A stretch of DNA of 64,000 nt from Novosphingobium sp. FKTRR1 (GCF_020404405.1 NZ_JAIZDA010000011.1:62001-126000); one strand, 5' to 3'. Positions 8,221 through 21,322 are shown, counted from the first letter of the stretch. Translations and numbers: made by a program. Notes: generated by a model not told the origin, from the sequence alone.

Positions 8221-9423
8221 TCAGCGCGCCGTGCGTTTTTGGCGGATCAAACGCAAATAGGTTTCGGCAACCGCCTGATTGATCGCGTCCCAGCTGAAGT
8301 CGAGACTGCGCGCTTCACCCGCCGCGCCATGGCTTGCCCGCAAGGCGGGGTCGGCCAGATAGCTGCGCAGCGCCTCGGCAAACGCGTGGACCGCACCGGG
8401 CCTTACAAGATGGCCGTTGACCCCGTTCGCAACCAGACTTTCGCTGCCGGTCGCCTCTGCCGCCACTACCGGCACAGCGCAGGCCATCGCCTCAAGCGTG
8501 ACATTGCCAAAGGTTTCGGTGATCGAGGGGTTGAACAACACGTCCATGCTGGCGACAGCGCGGCCCAGATCGGCGCCACCCTGAAAGCCCACGAAAACCG
8601 CATCGGGCAGCCGAGCCTCGAACCACGCACGGGCGGGGCCTTCGCCCACCACCAGCACTTTGTAGGCAAGGCCGCGCCGCTTCAACTCGTCGATGCTGTC
8701 GGCAAAGACATCGAGCCCCTTTTCCATCACCAGCCGACCGAGGAAGCCGATGGCGACCTCATCGTCGGCAATGCCGAAGCTGCGCCGCCATTCATGATCG
8801 CGGCGTCCGGGGTTGAATATCGTCCGATCGACCCCGCGCGACCACAGCGAGATGTCATAGTTCATCCGCTGGTCGCGCAGCACTTGCGCCATCGATTCGC
8901 TTGGCGCCACCAGCGCGTCGCAGCGGCGATAGAACCGGCGCAGCAGCGCGGTCAGCACCGGCTCGATCCACGCCATGTTGTAATAGCGCGGATATGTGTC
9001 GAAACGGGTATGTACGCTCGACAGCACCGGCAAGCCGCGGCCGCGCGCCCACGTCACCGCGCGATGGCCCGCGACATCGGGCGAGGACACATGGATCACG
9101 TTGGGGGCAAAAGCCTTCAGATCGCGCCGCGCGCGCCGGCCCAATGCCATCGGGACACGGTATTCGCTGCGGCCTGGAACTGCCAAAGCGGGCACGTTGA
9201 CCATGTCGCCCGTGGCGGCAAAGGCGGGTTTGGCCACGATCGGGCTATAGACCCGCACTGCCGCGCCCTGCCGCAACAGGTAACCGACCAGCCGGTTGAG
9301 CGCTTGATTGGCGCCATCGCGGACATAGTTGTAGTTGCCGCTGAACAATGCCACGCGCAAACCCGAAAGGTCGGGGCCGGGGGCTGCGGAATAAGGCACG
9401 GGCGTTTGGGGCAGTTCGGTCAT
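8221..9423 (-). CDS. GT4-family glycosyltransferase
   Basis: 400 residues with the two-Rossmann GT-B layout. The N-terminal donor-side domain starts LRVALFSGNYNYVRDGANQALNRL, typical of the group that includes GDP-mannose or UDP-glucose dependent mannosyl/glucosyl transferases acting on glycolipids. The nucleotide-sugar half has GFLGRLVMEKGLD, VVGEGPAR and the E-x7-E motif in PSITETFGNVTLEAMACAVPVVA. It probably acts at the inner face of the cytoplasmic membrane on a lipid acceptor, but acceptor and donor cannot be read. It converges with the small membrane protein gene, 3 bases apart. Confidence 0.87.
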   Translation of the reverse strand: MTELPQTPVPYSAAPGPDLSGLRVALFSGNYNYVRDGANQALNRLVGYLLRQGAAVRVYSPIVAKPAFAATGDMVNVPALAVPGRSEYRVPMALGRRARRDLKAFAPNVIHVSSPDVAGHRAVTWARGRGLPVLSSVHTRFDTYPRYYNMAWIEPVLTALLRRFYRRCDALVAPSESMAQVLRDQRMNYDISLWSRGVDRTIFNPGRRDHEWRRSFGIADDEVAIGFLGRLVMEKGLDVFADSIDELKRRGLAYKVLVVGEGPARAWFEARLPDAVFVGFQGGADLGRAVASMDVLFNPSITETFGNVTLEAMACAVPVVAAEATGSESLVANGVNGHLVRPGAVHAFAEALRSYLADPALRASHGAAGEARSLDFSWDAINQAVAETYLRLIRQKRTAR

Positions 9424-9904
9424 GTCGCCGCCGCTTTAGCGACCAGTGGCCCGCTTGGCGAGAGTGCCGGCAACCCCGCGCTGATGATAGACGTCGACCA
9501 CATCCTTTTTTGGGGGAGGTGATGTTTGGCTGCGGCGAACACGTGATCGCTCTGGGGTTGGTACGTGCTGCCACGGTTGGGCCGACGCACGTGCAATTTC
9601 CGTCTTGAGCGGCTGGAACGCCCTAGGTCGTCGGCACCATGTCCAGTGCGAACGCGGGCAAGATCACCAGCAGTCCGCAGCACAAGGGCGGGCAGACGCG
9701 GCCTTTTGGGCGTACTGCCAGTTGTTCATCCAGCGATGGTCCGCCGCTCCATATCGGTAATCGCGGCACCCGGAGTGGGGGCGTGATTGCCAATTCGTAT
9801 GACTTCCAGCGCTGCCGCATGGTGCTGTTCGGCTTCATCCGGCCCTAAAACCGGAACCGAGGTCAGGCCAGTTGGGATAAAGTGCCCGATCATGCACAGG
9901 CAAA
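9424..9904. other. Stretch of about 480 bases without a convincing gene
   Basis: Only short frames (up to 73 codons) occur on either strand. None has a good ribosome site, hydrophobic pattern or recognisable motif. The sequence probably holds the promoter of the glycosyltransferase gene at its left end and otherwise shows nothing I can name. It could be a decayed gene. Confidence 0.5.
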
Positions 9905-9935
9905 GATCCGGGCAGGGGGAAGGCCTGCCCGGATC
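9905..9935 (-). terminator. Candidate terminator of the Arg/Glu-rich secreted protein gene
   Basis: GATCCGGGCAG (9905-9915) pairs perfectly with CTGCCCGGATC (9925-9935) around a 9-base loop, 16 bases past the stop codon at 9952. On the minus strand a short TTT follows the stem. Confidence 0.6.
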
Positions 9936-9951
9936 AGCCGGTTAACCTGCG

Positions 9952-10368
9952 TTACCAGCCGCGATGACCCCAGCCATCGCCATGTTCATAGCGCTCGTGT
10001 TCGCGCCATTCGTGTTCGCGGCGCTCGCGTTCGCGCCACTGGCGTTCACGCCATTCGCGCGCGCGCCAGTCATCCTGGTAATATCCGCCGCGCACGACCG
10101 GGTAGTAGCCGCGGTTGTAATAGCCCTGATTGTACGATCCACCGGCGTAATAGCCGTCATCACGACGATGATGGTCAGATGCGATGGCGGCACCGATGGC
10201 CAGACCGACGATCCCCGCGCCCACGGCGATGGCCGCGCCATCCCCGCCGCCACGATGGCGGTCATAGTCGCGCGCTTGCGCCGGGGCGGCCGAAACGATG
10301 GCGCTGGCTGCCAAAGTCGCGGCAAGCAGGGCCTTGGCAGTCCTTGAAAGATTGGTGGCAACAGTCAT
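9952..10368 (-). CDS. Secreted glycine-zipper protein with Arg/Glu/His-rich tail
   Basis: 138 residues. A Sec signal peptide (LLAATLAASAIVSAAPAQA) precedes a short hydrophobic Gly-rich segment (AIAVGAGIVGLAIGAAIAS) like the glycine zipper of small envelope proteins. A Tyr/Gly part follows (GGSYNQGYYNRGYY), then a tail of repeated REW/RER/EHE tripeptides (WREREWRE-like) ending HRGW. No enzyme motif is visible. Similar proteins in sphingomonads are annotated as hypothetical or RcnB-like; a role at the outer membrane or in metal or stress response is only a guess. A hairpin terminator follows the stop. Confidence 0.75.
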   Translation of the reverse strand: MTVATNLSRTAKALLAATLAASAIVSAAPAQARDYDRHRGGGDGAAIAVGAGIVGLAIGAAIASDHHRRDDGYYAGGSYNQGYYNRGYYPVVRGGYYQDDWRAREWRERQWRERERREHEWREHERYEHGDGWGHRGW

Positions 10369-10586
10369 GGCGGTTCTCCAGTCCCCCCTTGCCGGGCCGT
10401 TCGTTGCGGCCGGGCTTGGTTCGATGAAAGTCCTTCTGCCCGAGTCGGCCTGAATTGTTGCTGAAGGCCGCGTTCAGCTTCGTTCAGCCTGGGAATTGCG
10501 CGGCGTCGTGGCCAAAGTGATGCCAGTCACGCGCGCGGGACCGGGAATCGGCTATTGTTGCCCAAGTCAGGCGTTGGGGACCAATC

Positions 10587-11303
10587 ATGACGATCAAGGA
10601 CATTCAGCAAGCACTTGCACGTGCCGGTTTTGCGACCGGGCCGATTGATGGCATCTGGGGGCGCGCGACGATCGCGGCGGTCAAGGCCTTCCAGAAGCAG
10701 AAGGGGCTGGCGGTCGACGGGATCGCCGGTCCGCAGACCGTTGCCGCGCTTGGCGCCGCATCCCCCGCAGCGCCGGGCGAAGCACCGACCACCGGACGGA
10801 CGGTGCCGCTCGTGTGGCTTGAGGAAGCCAAGCACCTGCTCGGGTTGAAGGAAGGACCGGGGGCGATCGACAACCCGGTCATCCTCGACTGGGCGAAAGA
10901 TCTGGGACAAGGCATGTACAAATCCGACGACATCGCATGGTGCGGTCTGTTCGTCGGCCACTGCATCGGCGCCACACTGCCCGAAGAACCACTGCCCGGC
11001 GGGCTGTTGGGCGCACGTTCGTGGGAGCGCTTCGGCCATGCCACGCAGCCGACGCCGGGGGCGGTCATCGTGTTCTGGCGGGTGTCGCCCGCCAGTGGCA
11101 AGGGCCACGTCGGGTTCTATCTGGGCGAGGATGATGACGCCTATTGCATCCTTGGCGGCAACCAGTCCGACCGGGTGTCGGTCGCCTGGGTCAGCAAGGC
11201 GCGCTTCGTCGCTTCGCGCTGGCCCGCAACCGTGGCGCAAGCGACCACCGGTGCGGTCAGGTTGGCCAACAATGGTCAGCCGCTGTCGGTGCGTGAGGCC
11301 TGA
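10587..11303 (+). CDS. Peptidoglycan-binding plus CHAP-like (TIGR02594 type) hydrolase
   Basis: 238 residues. Residues 1-58 form a PG_binding_1 domain (IQQALARAGF, GPIDGIWGRATIAAVKAFQ, LAVDGIAGPQT). After a Pro/Ala linker comes a TIGR02594/CHAP-like cysteine amidase domain with the catalytic segment DDIAWCGLFVGHC and the histidine in GKGHVGFYLGED, then ILGGNQSDRVSV. Such proteins cut peptidoglycan and are found as prophage or gene-transfer-agent endolysins and as stand-alone chromosomal genes. No other phage genes are nearby and there is no signal peptide, so its export route is unclear. A strong hairpin follows the gene. Confidence 0.85.
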   Translation: MTIKDIQQALARAGFATGPIDGIWGRATIAAVKAFQKQKGLAVDGIAGPQTVAALGAASPAAPGEAPTTGRTVPLVWLEEAKHLLGLKEGPGAIDNPVILDWAKDLGQGMYKSDDIAWCGLFVGHCIGATLPEEPLPGGLLGARSWERFGHATQPTPGAVIVFWRVSPASGKGHVGFYLGEDDDAYCILGGNQSDRVSVAWVSKARFVASRWPATVAQATTGAVRLANNGQPLSVREA

Positions 11304-11320
11304 CGGCCATTCATGAAGGT

Positions 11321-11349
11321 ATCCCCCGGTCCTTGGCGGACCGGGGGAT
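11321..11349. terminator. Strong hairpin between convergent genes
   Basis: ATCCCCCGGTCC (11321-11332) pairs perfectly over 12 bp with GGACCGGGGGAT (11338-11349), loop TTGGC. It lies between the CHAP gene and typA, which converge, so it likely ends both transcripts. The A-run on the right gives T residues only before the stem in the typA direction. Confidence 0.75.
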
Positions 11350-11355
11350 GAAAAA

Positions 11356-13200
<1,845 letters not shown>

Positions 13201-13376
13201 GGGAAACTTTCGACAGGGGCGGGCATCTACAGGGGCGATCAGGTGCGCCGAAAGTCAGTCAGACCTGTTGCGCGCACAAAGAATCGCCGGGCCCTTACCT
13301 GCAATTGTGCGTTGCGGCAAGGACTCGTCGCGTGCTGTCATGCTCACGCTGCCCCAAACGGGATCAAAAAGCGACA

Positions 13377-13412
13377 GGAAACCGCCAAAGCATTGCCAAT
13401 GTGGCGGTTTCC
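13377..13412. repeat. 11-bp perfect inverted repeat in the typA/TonB divergent region
   Basis: GGAAACCGCCA (13377-13387) and TGGCGGTTTCC (13402-13412) are exact reverse complements around a 14-base spacer that itself contains CATTG/CAATG. It is 165-177 bases upstream of typA and about 95 bases upstream of the receptor gene, so it is more likely an operator or leader structure than a terminator. The remaining 13201-13507 shows no gene. Confidence 0.6.
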
Positions 13413-13507
13413 CATTGTTCACAGAGGTTGAGGCTTTTACTAGAGCGGCGAACGGTTGCTGGCCGCATTGGCGCGAGTACGCCAGGTGGCCGTTGAGAAG
13501 ATCAGGG

Positions 13508-16228
13508 ATGGGGTTGCAGATGGCACGATTTGGTGAACGCAGCAGGGTGATTCTGGCGCAGCAATGCGCCACGGTTGCGTTCATCCGCCCCTGCCTGACA
13601 GCCGCCGCGCTCGCGTTTGCCATGGCTGATCCGGCATTGGCCGCGGCGCAGGACGTGCCTCCGCCCCCGCTTGAGGAAGCGCAGCCCGCGCCCGAGGAAG
13701 CGTTACCGGCCACCGGCGCCGACGCTGCGCCCGAGGCCGTCGGCAATGCCATCGTGGTCACCGCCAACAAGCGCGAACAGACCTTGCAGTCGGCGCCGGT
13801 GGCGGTTTCGGTCACGTCGGCCCAGACGCTGGAGCGCGCGCAGATCCGCGACATCAAGGATCTGACCAGCGTGGTGCCCTCGCTGCGCGTCACCCAGTTG
13901 CAAAGCTCGGCCAACACCAACTTCATCATCCGTGGTTTCGGCAACGGCGCCAACAACGCGGGGATCGAGCCGTCGGTCGGCGTGTTCGTCGACGGCGTGT
14001 ACCGTTCTCGTTCGGCCGCGCAGATCGGCGACTTCCCCGACGTCTCGCGGATCGAGGTGCTGCGCGGGCCGCAATCGACGCTGTTCGGCAAGAACGCTTC
14101 GGTCGGCGTGATCTCGATCGTCACGCAAAAGCCGCAGTTCCGCTGGGGTGGCAATGTCGAGGCGAGCTACGGCAACTACAACGCGCTCGTCGCCAAGGGC
14201 GTGATCACCGGGCCGATTGCCAAGGACGTGGCGTTCAGTCTGGCCGGTGGCTACAACCGTCGCGACGGCTATGTCGACAACCCCGGCACCGGAGGCAAGG
14301 ACAACGACCGCAACCGCTGGTTCGCGCGCGGGCAACTGCTGTGGGAGCCGGCTGGCGGCTTGCGCGTCCGGCTGATCGGCGATGTCAGCCGGATCAATGA
14401 GAACTGCTGCGCGGTGGTCAACTTGCAGCCCTCGGCCGCCACGGCGGCGGTGCGGGCGCTGGGTGGTCAGGTCAACACCGTCGACCAGCGCTTTGCCGAC
14501 CTGACCTATACCAACCGGCCGTCGACCAACGACATTCGCAACTTCGGTCTGTCGGGCCAGATCGACTATGATCTGGGTCCGCTCACTTTCACTTCGATCA
14601 CCGCCTATCGCGGGGTCAATGCCAAGACCGATCAGGATTCGGACTTTACCAGCGCCGACCTGCTTGGCCGCAACTATCAGGATCAGCGCATCCGCACGTT
14701 CACGCAGGAACTGCGGGTGGCGACCAACATCGACGGACCGATCGGGCTGCTCGCCGGGGTGTATTACTTCAACGAGAAGATCGATCAGGCCAACCAGATC
14801 AGTTGGGGCAAGGCTGCGCGCAGCTATGCCGATCTGCTGGTGCAGGGCGCATCGGGCGGAGCGTTCAACCTTGCCGGGCTGGAAAGCACCTTTGGCGCGC
14901 TGTCGGGTCGCAACTATGCCGGGCAGTTCTTTGCCGAAGGGCAGGGACTGAACGAAAAGTACCGGCTGAAGGATGCGGCGTTCTCGGTTTTCGGACAGGC
15001 CGATTTCAAGATCAACAGCCGCGTCACGCTAACCGGCGGGGCCAACTATACCCGCGATACCAAGCACTTCAGCGCCAACGCGCAATCGACCGACGTGTTC
15101 AGCGGGCTGGACATTCCGGCTTTGCGCAACAGTGCGACGCAGTTCGGGGTGGCGCAGTACATCGGGCAGACGTTCTTTGGCGTGCCCCTGGCCTCGGCGG
15201 CACAAGTGGCCGGCGTGGCGGCGGCCAACCCGGCGGGCTTTGCCCAGATCCGCAGCGCGGCTGCGGCCAAGACCGCGCCACTGTTGGGGCTGACACCCTT
15301 GCAATATTTCCCGGCGTTCCTTGGGCTGCCCAACGTCGTGGAGCCGGGCCGGACCAGCGATGGCAAGCTGACCTGGGTGGCGCGGGTGGCGTTCGACTTG
15401 TCGCGCAAGCTGAACCTCTATGCCAGCTACGCCACCGGCTTCAAGGCCAGCTCGATCAACCTGTCGCGCGACAGCCGCCCGTTCGAAAGCGACCGGGGCG
15501 CACTGGCGGCAGCCGGGCTGGAGCAGGTCAACCAGACGTATGGCACCCGCTTTGCAGGACCAGAAAACTCGCGGGTCTATGAGATCGGGTTGAAGGGCGA
15601 TTTCGGCATAGCCACGGCCAATATCGCGTTGTTCCAACAGGAAATTCGTGGCTTCCAGTCCAACGTTTTCACCGGCAAGGGTTTCGTGCTGGCCAATGCC
15701 GGCAAGGAAACGGTCAAGGGCTTTGAGTTCGAAGGCAGCCTGCGCCCCGGCCATGGATTGACCCTGAACGGCGCGTTCACCGTACTCGATGCCAAATACG
15801 ACAGCTTCCTGTTGTCGGCGGTTGGCGACCTTTCTGGCACCAAACCTGCAGGCATTCCGGGCTTTGCCAGCACCATCGGCGCGACCTGGGATGTGGCGGT
15901 GGGCAAGGGCGGCCACCACCTGATCGTGCGCGGCGATTTCCACTATGAATCGCCGCATTCGCTGGAAGAGGGGCTTCCCGCCTTCCTCGACATCTCGACC
16001 GCCGCCGCCGTTGCAGCCGCCGAGCCTTTCCGCGCCGAGATCAAGGAAGTGAACGGCTCGCTGACGTGGGTGATGCCAAGCGGCTTGGAAGTGACCGCAT
16101 GGGGCCGCAACATCACCAACCAGCGCTATCTCGTGAACATCTTCGACAGCCCTGCGCAGATCCACTCGATCTCGGGCTACACCAACCAGCCGCGCACCTG
16201 GGGCGGGACGGTGCGCTACCGCTTCTGA
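13508..16228 (+). CDS. TonB-dependent outer-membrane receptor
   Basis: About 906 residues from the ATG at 13508 (a second ATG at 13520 is equally possible; the frame is open far upstream but that part overlaps typA and is not protein-like). The N-terminus has a hydrophobic signal segment ([15 protein letters not shown]), then a Pro/Ala/Glu linker and a TonB-box-like [12 protein letters not shown]. The plug domain contains [43 protein letters not shown] and [15 protein letters not shown] 22-strand barrel follows, ending in Phe (TVRYRF), as expected for Omp85-dependent insertion. It would import an iron chelate or other nutrient across the outer membrane; the substrate is not evident. Confidence 0.9.
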   Translation: MGLQMARFGERSRVILAQQCATVAFIRPCLTAAALAFAMADPALAAAQDVPPPPLEEAQPAPEEALPATGADAAPEAVGNAIVVTANKREQTLQSAPVAVSVTSAQTLERAQIRDIKDLTSVVPSLRVTQLQSSANTNFIIRGFGNGANNAGIEPSVGVFVDGVYRSRSAAQIGDFPDVSRIEVLRGPQSTLFGKNASVGVISIVTQKPQFRWGGNVEASYGNYNALVAKGVITGPIAKDVAFSLAGGYNRRDGYVDNPGTGGKDNDRNRWFARGQLLWEPAGGLRVRLIGDVSRINENCCAVVNLQPSAATAAVRALGGQVNTVDQRFADLTYTNRPSTNDIRNFGLSGQIDYDLGPLTFTSITAYRGVNAKTDQDSDFTSADLLGRNYQDQRIRTFTQELRVATNIDGPIGLLAGVYYFNEKIDQANQISWGKAARSYADLLVQGASGGAFNLAGLESTFGALSGRNYAGQFFAEGQGLNEKYRLKDAAFSVFGQADFKINSRVTLTGGANYTRDTKHFSANAQSTDVFSGLDIPALRNSATQFGVAQYIGQTFFGVPLASAAQVAGVAAANPAGFAQIRSAAAAKTAPLLGLTPLQYFPAFLGLPNVVEPGRTSDGKLTWVARVAFDLSRKLNLYASYATGFKASSINLSRDSRPFESDRGALAAAGLEQVNQTYGTRFAGPENSRVYEIGLKGDFGIATANIALFQQEIRGFQSNVFTGKGFVLANAGKETVKGFEFEGSLRPGHGLTLNGAFTVLDAKYDSFLLSAVGDLSGTKPAGIPGFASTIGATWDVAVGKGGHHLIVRGDFHYESPHSLEEGLPAFLDISTAAAVAAAEPFRAEIKEVNGSLTWVMPSGLEVTAWGRNITNQRYLVNIFDSPAQIHSISGYTNQPRTWGGTVRYRF

Positions 16229-16357
16229 ACTTTCGCGAAGCCCCGACACCTGAATGATGTGAGCGGACGCACACCACTTTCGCTTGCAGGCGCCATGCTT
16301 TCGTGGCTCAATCCTAGGGCGCGCCGGGGCAATTGGCGCTTCAATTGGGGACACGAG

Positions 16358-16804
16358 ATGGAATGGATGCTGCTGCCGTTTCGGCGTTATGCAGAGTTTG
16401 CGGGCCGTTCGTGCCGCCGCGAATACTGGATGTTCGCGCTGTTGAGCGGGGTCGTCTACGCGCTTGCAGCGATCCTGATGTTTGCCGGTGGCCTGTTCGG
16501 TCTGGCGCAAAACACGGCAAACTTCAGCAGCCTTACCCCGCTGTTCTACCTTGGATTAGCGATCGCCATCATCTTTTTTCTGGCCGCTTTGGTCCCATCT
16601 ATCGCGGTCACCGTGCGCCGCCTGCATGACCGCAACCTTTCGGGATGGTGGTATCTGGGCGTGATCGTGCTCGGTCAGATTCCCTATCTGGGGTTCCTGA
16701 TCAATATCGCCTTCCTTGTGTTCATGGTCATGCCCGGCGACAATGGTCCCAACCGGTTCGGCGCGGACCCTCTTGACCCTTCACGCGTAGATGTGTTCGC
16801 CTGA
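16358..16804 (+). CDS. DUF805 membrane protein (first of a tandem pair)
   Basis: 148 residues from ATG 16358; the frame opens earlier but without a good start. It shows the DUF805 signature: RYAEFAGRSCRREYWMF at the N-terminus, a central VRRLHDRNLSGWWYL motif and a C-terminal PGDNGPNRFGADP. It has about four membrane helices. DUF805 proteins are small inner-membrane proteins of unknown function. The next gene, 24 bases on, is a paralogue. Confidence 0.88.
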   Translation: MEWMLLPFRRYAEFAGRSCRREYWMFALLSGVVYALAAILMFAGGLFGLAQNTANFSSLTPLFYLGLAIAIIFFLAALVPSIAVTVRRLHDRNLSGWWYLGVIVLGQIPYLGFLINIAFLVFMVMPGDNGPNRFGADPLDPSRVDVFA

Positions 16805-16828
16805 TCCATCAGCCTTGAGGACGCGCCG

Positions 16829-17248
16829 ATGTTCGACTGGATGACTTCGCCCTATCGCCGATACGCCGACTTTGCCGGGCGGTCGCGGCGCAAGGAGTAC
16901 TGGAGCTTCGCGCTGTTCTATTTCCTCGTCATGGTGGTGCTGAACGCGGCGTTCGGCACCAATGACTACACCAGCGTGCGCGGCGCGTTCGTCTATGGCA
17001 GCAGGCTGGTCGGGCCGGGCAACTGGCTGGCGAGCGGGTTCTGGCTGGTCAGCCTGATCCCGGCGCTGGCGGTCAGCGTTCGGCGGCTGCACGATCAGGA
17101 CCGCTCGGGCTGGCTGCTGCTGCTATCGCTGATCCCGTTGCTCGGCTGGTTTGCGCTGCTGGTGCTGATGCTGCTCGAAGGGACCAATGGCCCCAATCGC
17201 TATGGCCCCGATCCCAAAGCGCCTTATGATACCGGGGCGTTCCGGTAA
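16829..17248 (+). CDS. DUF805 membrane protein (second of a tandem pair)
   Basis: 139 residues with the same landmarks as the preceding gene: RYADFAGRSRRKEYWSF, VRRLHDQDRSGWLLL and GTNGPNRYGPDPK. The two proteins share layout but differ clearly in the membrane segments, so the duplication is not recent. Probably co-transcribed with its neighbour. Function unknown. Confidence 0.88.
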   Translation: MFDWMTSPYRRYADFAGRSRRKEYWSFALFYFLVMVVLNAAFGTNDYTSVRGAFVYGSRLVGPGNWLASGFWLVSLIPALAVSVRRLHDQDRSGWLLLLSLIPLLGWFALLVLMLLEGTNGPNRYGPDPKAPYDTGAFR

Positions 17249-17257
17249 CGACGCCTG

Positions 17258-19812
17258 TTACAACTCGCGCAAGGTTCGCGCCGGGCGGGTGCTGAGCACC
17301 CCCCACGATCCAGCGAGCGCAAGGCCCAGCACCAGCGCAACCCCGGTGCCCAGCACGCCGAGGATGCGCCCCCAGCCGGGCAGCCATTCAAAGCCGAACA
17401 GTTGCGTCACCACCCCCCACGCCACGCCCGTGCCCAGCAGCAGCGCCACCGCCGCCAGCAGCGCGCACAGCAGCGCGTATTCGCTCAGCAGCAGCGCCAG
17501 CAACTGCCCCCGGCTTGCTCCCAGCACGCGCAGGATCACGCTGTCGTACTGCCGCCGCTCGCGCGCAGCGGCGATCGCGCCTGCCAGCACGGCAAGCCCG
17601 GCAAGGATGGCTACCGACGCTGCGGCCAATACCGCCGTGCCCATCTGCGACAGCAAGATACGCGCCTGCGCCAGCACCGGCCCAACCTCGATCACCGAGC
17701 TTGAAGGCAGCGCGCGGACCAGTCCGGACAGGATTGCGCGGCGTACCTCCGGCCCCTTTTCGTCGGCGGGCAATTCGACGGTGGCCGCCAGATTGTGCGG
17801 TGCATCGGCGATGGCGTTCGGGCTGAACACCAGCACATAGTTGAAACCGAACGATTCCCAGTCGATCCGCCGGAACGAGGCGATGGTCGCGGTCCGCTCC
17901 ACGCCCAACAGGCTGATCGTGATTCGGTCGCCCAGCTTCAGGCCGAGCACATTCGCCAGCTTGTCGTCGACCGAGACCAGCGGCGGCCCGGCATAGGCCT
18001 GTGGCCACCACGTCCCGGCGGTAATCTGGTTGCCCTCGGGCACGGTGGCGGCATAGGTCAGCCCACGGTCGCCGCGCAGCGCCCAGGCATCGTCGGGAAT
18101 GGTCTTGAGGTCGGCGACGCGGATCATGTGGTCGGCCGGGCCGAACGCCAGAATCGCGCCGCGCATGCTGGGAACCGAGCGGATCGCGGCTTTGGGCGCG
18201 GCATGGCGGACCAGCGCTGTAAAGTCGGCCGCCTTGTCGCGCGGCAGATCGAGCACGAAGTAATCCGGGGCGCGGGCAGGAACGCGGGCGGCGATGTTGG
18301 CATCAAGGCTCGTCTCGACTGCGGCCAGCAGCACGAAGGCCGACAGGCCGAAGCCAAGCGCAACCACGAGCGCTGAGGTCGCCGCGCCCGGTCGGTGCAG
18401 GTTGCCCAGCGCCATGCGCGCAATCGCCCCGCGTGGCCGGGGCAGGCGCGCGGCAAGCCGGGTAAGGCCCGCTCCCAGGCCTGCGAGAATGGCGAACACT
18501 ACCGCCGCGCCGCCCAGAAAACCAAGCGCCAGCAGTGGTTGCCGCGCGGTCAGTACCGCCAGCGCGACGATCCCGGCAAGGCCTGCACCCACCGGCAGAA
18601 CGATAGCGCGCCAGCGGGTGGTGAGCGGCGTGACACGGGCGCGCATCAGCGCCATCGCCGGAAAGTCGCGGGCGCGCAAAAGCGGCGGCGCGGCAAATGT
18701 CAGCGCGATCAGCAGGCCATAGGCAGCGGCGGTCGACAGAGCAGGCGCATCGATCACGAAACCCGCCCGCACCGGCAAAAGCCCCGCCAGCGCCAGCCCG
18801 AGCAGCGGCGTGACGGCCACGCCGATGGCCAGCCCCAGTGCGATCGCAAGCGTGCTGGCAACCAGCAGTTGCAGGAGGAAGATGCGCGCGATGTCGCTGC
18901 TGGTGGCGCCCAGGATCTTGAGCGTGGCGATGCTGGTTCGCCGGGCTTCAAGGTAGGATGTCACGCCGTTGCCGATCCCGATCCCGGCGATGGCTAGCGC
19001 GGCCAGCGCGACCAGCATCAGGAACTGGCCCATGTTGGCGACGAAGTTGTCGATACCCGGCGCGGCCTTGTCACGGGTGCGGAACACGAAGCCGGAATCG
19101 GGAAAGCGCGTCTTGAACCGGTCGATCACCGCGTCGGGCGCGGTGGTTGGCGCAAGCCGCACGCGATACTTCCACTGCGCCATCGAGCCCGGCTGGACCA
19201 ATCCGGCGGCATCGAGCGCCTGTGGTGAGAGGATCACCGTCGGCCCGAGCGCGAAGCCTTCGCTCAGCCGGTCGGGTTCGTCGGCAATCACGCCAGCCAC
19301 GATCAGCGTGGCCGAACCGATGCGCAAAGCATCGCCCGGATGCACGCCCAGCCGGTCGGCCACGCCCGGCGCGATCCATACGGCCATGTCCTGCGGCGCA
19401 CCCGCGCTGCGGCCACCGGCCAGCGTCAACGTGCCATAGAGTGGCCAGCGTGCATCGACGCTCTTGAGTTCGACCGGGGCGGCGCTGGTGTCGTCGCCCG
19501 GTTTGCGCGCCATAGCCTGAAGCCGCACGCCACCCGACACCGTGCCAAAGTCGCGCAGCTGTGCCAGTTCGGCTGGGCTCGCTGGCCGCCCGGCGATGGT
19601 GAACTGCACGTCGCCGCCCAGCATCGCGCGCCCGCGTGTCGCCAGTTCGCGGTCGATCGTGGCGGTCAGCGTGCCGATCGCGGCGAGCGCTGCCGTACCC
19701 AGCACAAGGCACACCAAAAGTAGGCGCAGGCCCTTGAATTTCCAGTCCAGCCCGCGTCGGGCAAGCTGCCAGACGGTGCGCCAGTCGAGATGGCCGTTCG
19801 TGGCGGTGCGGC

Positions 19813-19816
<4 letters not shown>
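17258..19816 (-). CDS. ABC transporter permease, YbbP-like (MacB/FtsX class)
   Basis: 852 residues. A first membrane helix near residues 28-50 (LRLLLVCLVLGTAALAAIG) is followed by a periplasmic domain, then a first FtsX-like cluster of helices (MLVALAALAIAGIGIGNGVTSYL onwards), a central cluster, a second periplasmic domain and a final FtsX cluster (AAASVAILAGLAVLAGAIAAA, LLSEYALLCALLAAVALLLGTG). This two-FtsX plan matches YbbP. It overlaps the ATPase gene by 4 bases, forming a complete exporter; TesA-like genes commonly lie divergently next to this pair, as here. Proposed to move lipids or lipoproteins; the cargo is not established. Confidence 0.9.
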
Positions 19817-20562
<746 letters not shown>

Positions 20563-20593
20563 ACCGTTGCCCGAAAAGCCCCAAAAGGATGCC

Positions 20594-21322
20594 ATGCGCA
20601 CCAGTTTGCCCGCCCGCAACTTACCGATCCGTCTGCTTTTGACTTCGTTGGCCGCAATGGCGATGGGTGCGTGTTCGCGCGGGACCGCTCCGGCTGCGCT
20701 CGAAACGCGTGAGGCTGCCGAAAATCCGGCCAAGGCGGCGCCAGCGCCCGCCGACGCCCCGGTGATTTTGGCGTTCGGCGACAGTCTTTATGCAGGGTAT
20801 CGGCTGCAACCGGGCGAAAGCTACCCGGCCAAGCTGGAGGCGGCCCTGAACCGCGCCGGAGTGAAGGCGCGGGTGGTCAACGCCGGGGTTTCGGGCGACA
20901 CCACGGCGGCTGCGCGCGAGCGGCTGGTGTTCACGCTCGATGGGCAGGCGGCCAAGCCGGTGCTGGCGCTGGTCGGGCTGGGCGGCAACGACATGTTGCG
21001 CGGGTTGCCGCCAGCCCAGACCCGCGCCAATCTTGAGGCGATCGTGGCGGAGCTTGAGCGTCGCAAGATCGCGGTGATGCTGACCGGAATGCTCGCCGCG
21101 CCCAACTTGGGTGCCGATTATGCCAAGGCTTTCAATCCCATCTGGCCCGAACTTGCCAAGGCGCACAAAGTGCCGCTGGTGCCGTTCTTTCTCCAGCCGG
21201 TGATCGGCAACGACAACTTGCTGCTCGACGACCATATCCACCCCAATGCGCAGGGTGTCGACCGCATCGTGGCCGCCACTCAGGGCGAGGTGGTGCAGGC
21301 GCTGAAGGCGGCGGAGAAATAG
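20594..21322 (+). CDS. tesA: SGNH-hydrolase: arylesterase/thioesterase TesA-like
   Basis: 242 residues from ATG 20594, preceded by AAAAGGA. SGNH blocks: LAFGDSLYAGYRL (nucleophile Ser), NAGVSGDTTA (Gly oxyanion), VGLGGNDMLRG (Asn) and DDHIHPNAQG (catalytic Asp and His). The N-terminus is a signal peptide ending AMGACSRG, which may be a non-ideal lipobox, so the protein is periplasmic or lipid-anchored. Known relatives hydrolyse acyl-CoA and aryl esters. It is divergent from the ybbA/ybbP-like pair, the same arrangement as in enterobacteria. Confidence 0.9.
   Translation: MRTSLPARNLPIRLLLTSLAAMAMGACSRGTAPAALETREAAENPAKAAPAPADAPVILAFGDSLYAGYRLQPGESYPAKLEAALNRAGVKARVVNAGVSGDTTAAARERLVFTLDGQAAKPVLALVGLGGNDMLRGLPPAQTRANLEAIVAELERRKIAVMLTGMLAAPNLGADYAKAFNPIWPELAKAHKVPLVPFFLQPVIGNDNLLLDDHIHPNAQGVDRIVAATQGEVVQALKAAEK

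Noticed and set aside
9623-9848. Two overlapping short frames on opposite strands (69 and 71 codons)
   Set aside because: No ribosome site, no recognisable fold and no hydrophobic or repeat pattern to choose either one.
10587-11303. Prophage remnant because of the endolysin-like CHAP gene
   Set aside because: No integrase, capsid, tail or holin genes lie around it; flanks are ordinary chromosomal genes.
13377-13412. Treating the inverted repeat as a terminator
   Set aside because: Both flanking genes are transcribed away from it, and no T-run follows a stem of suitable geometry.
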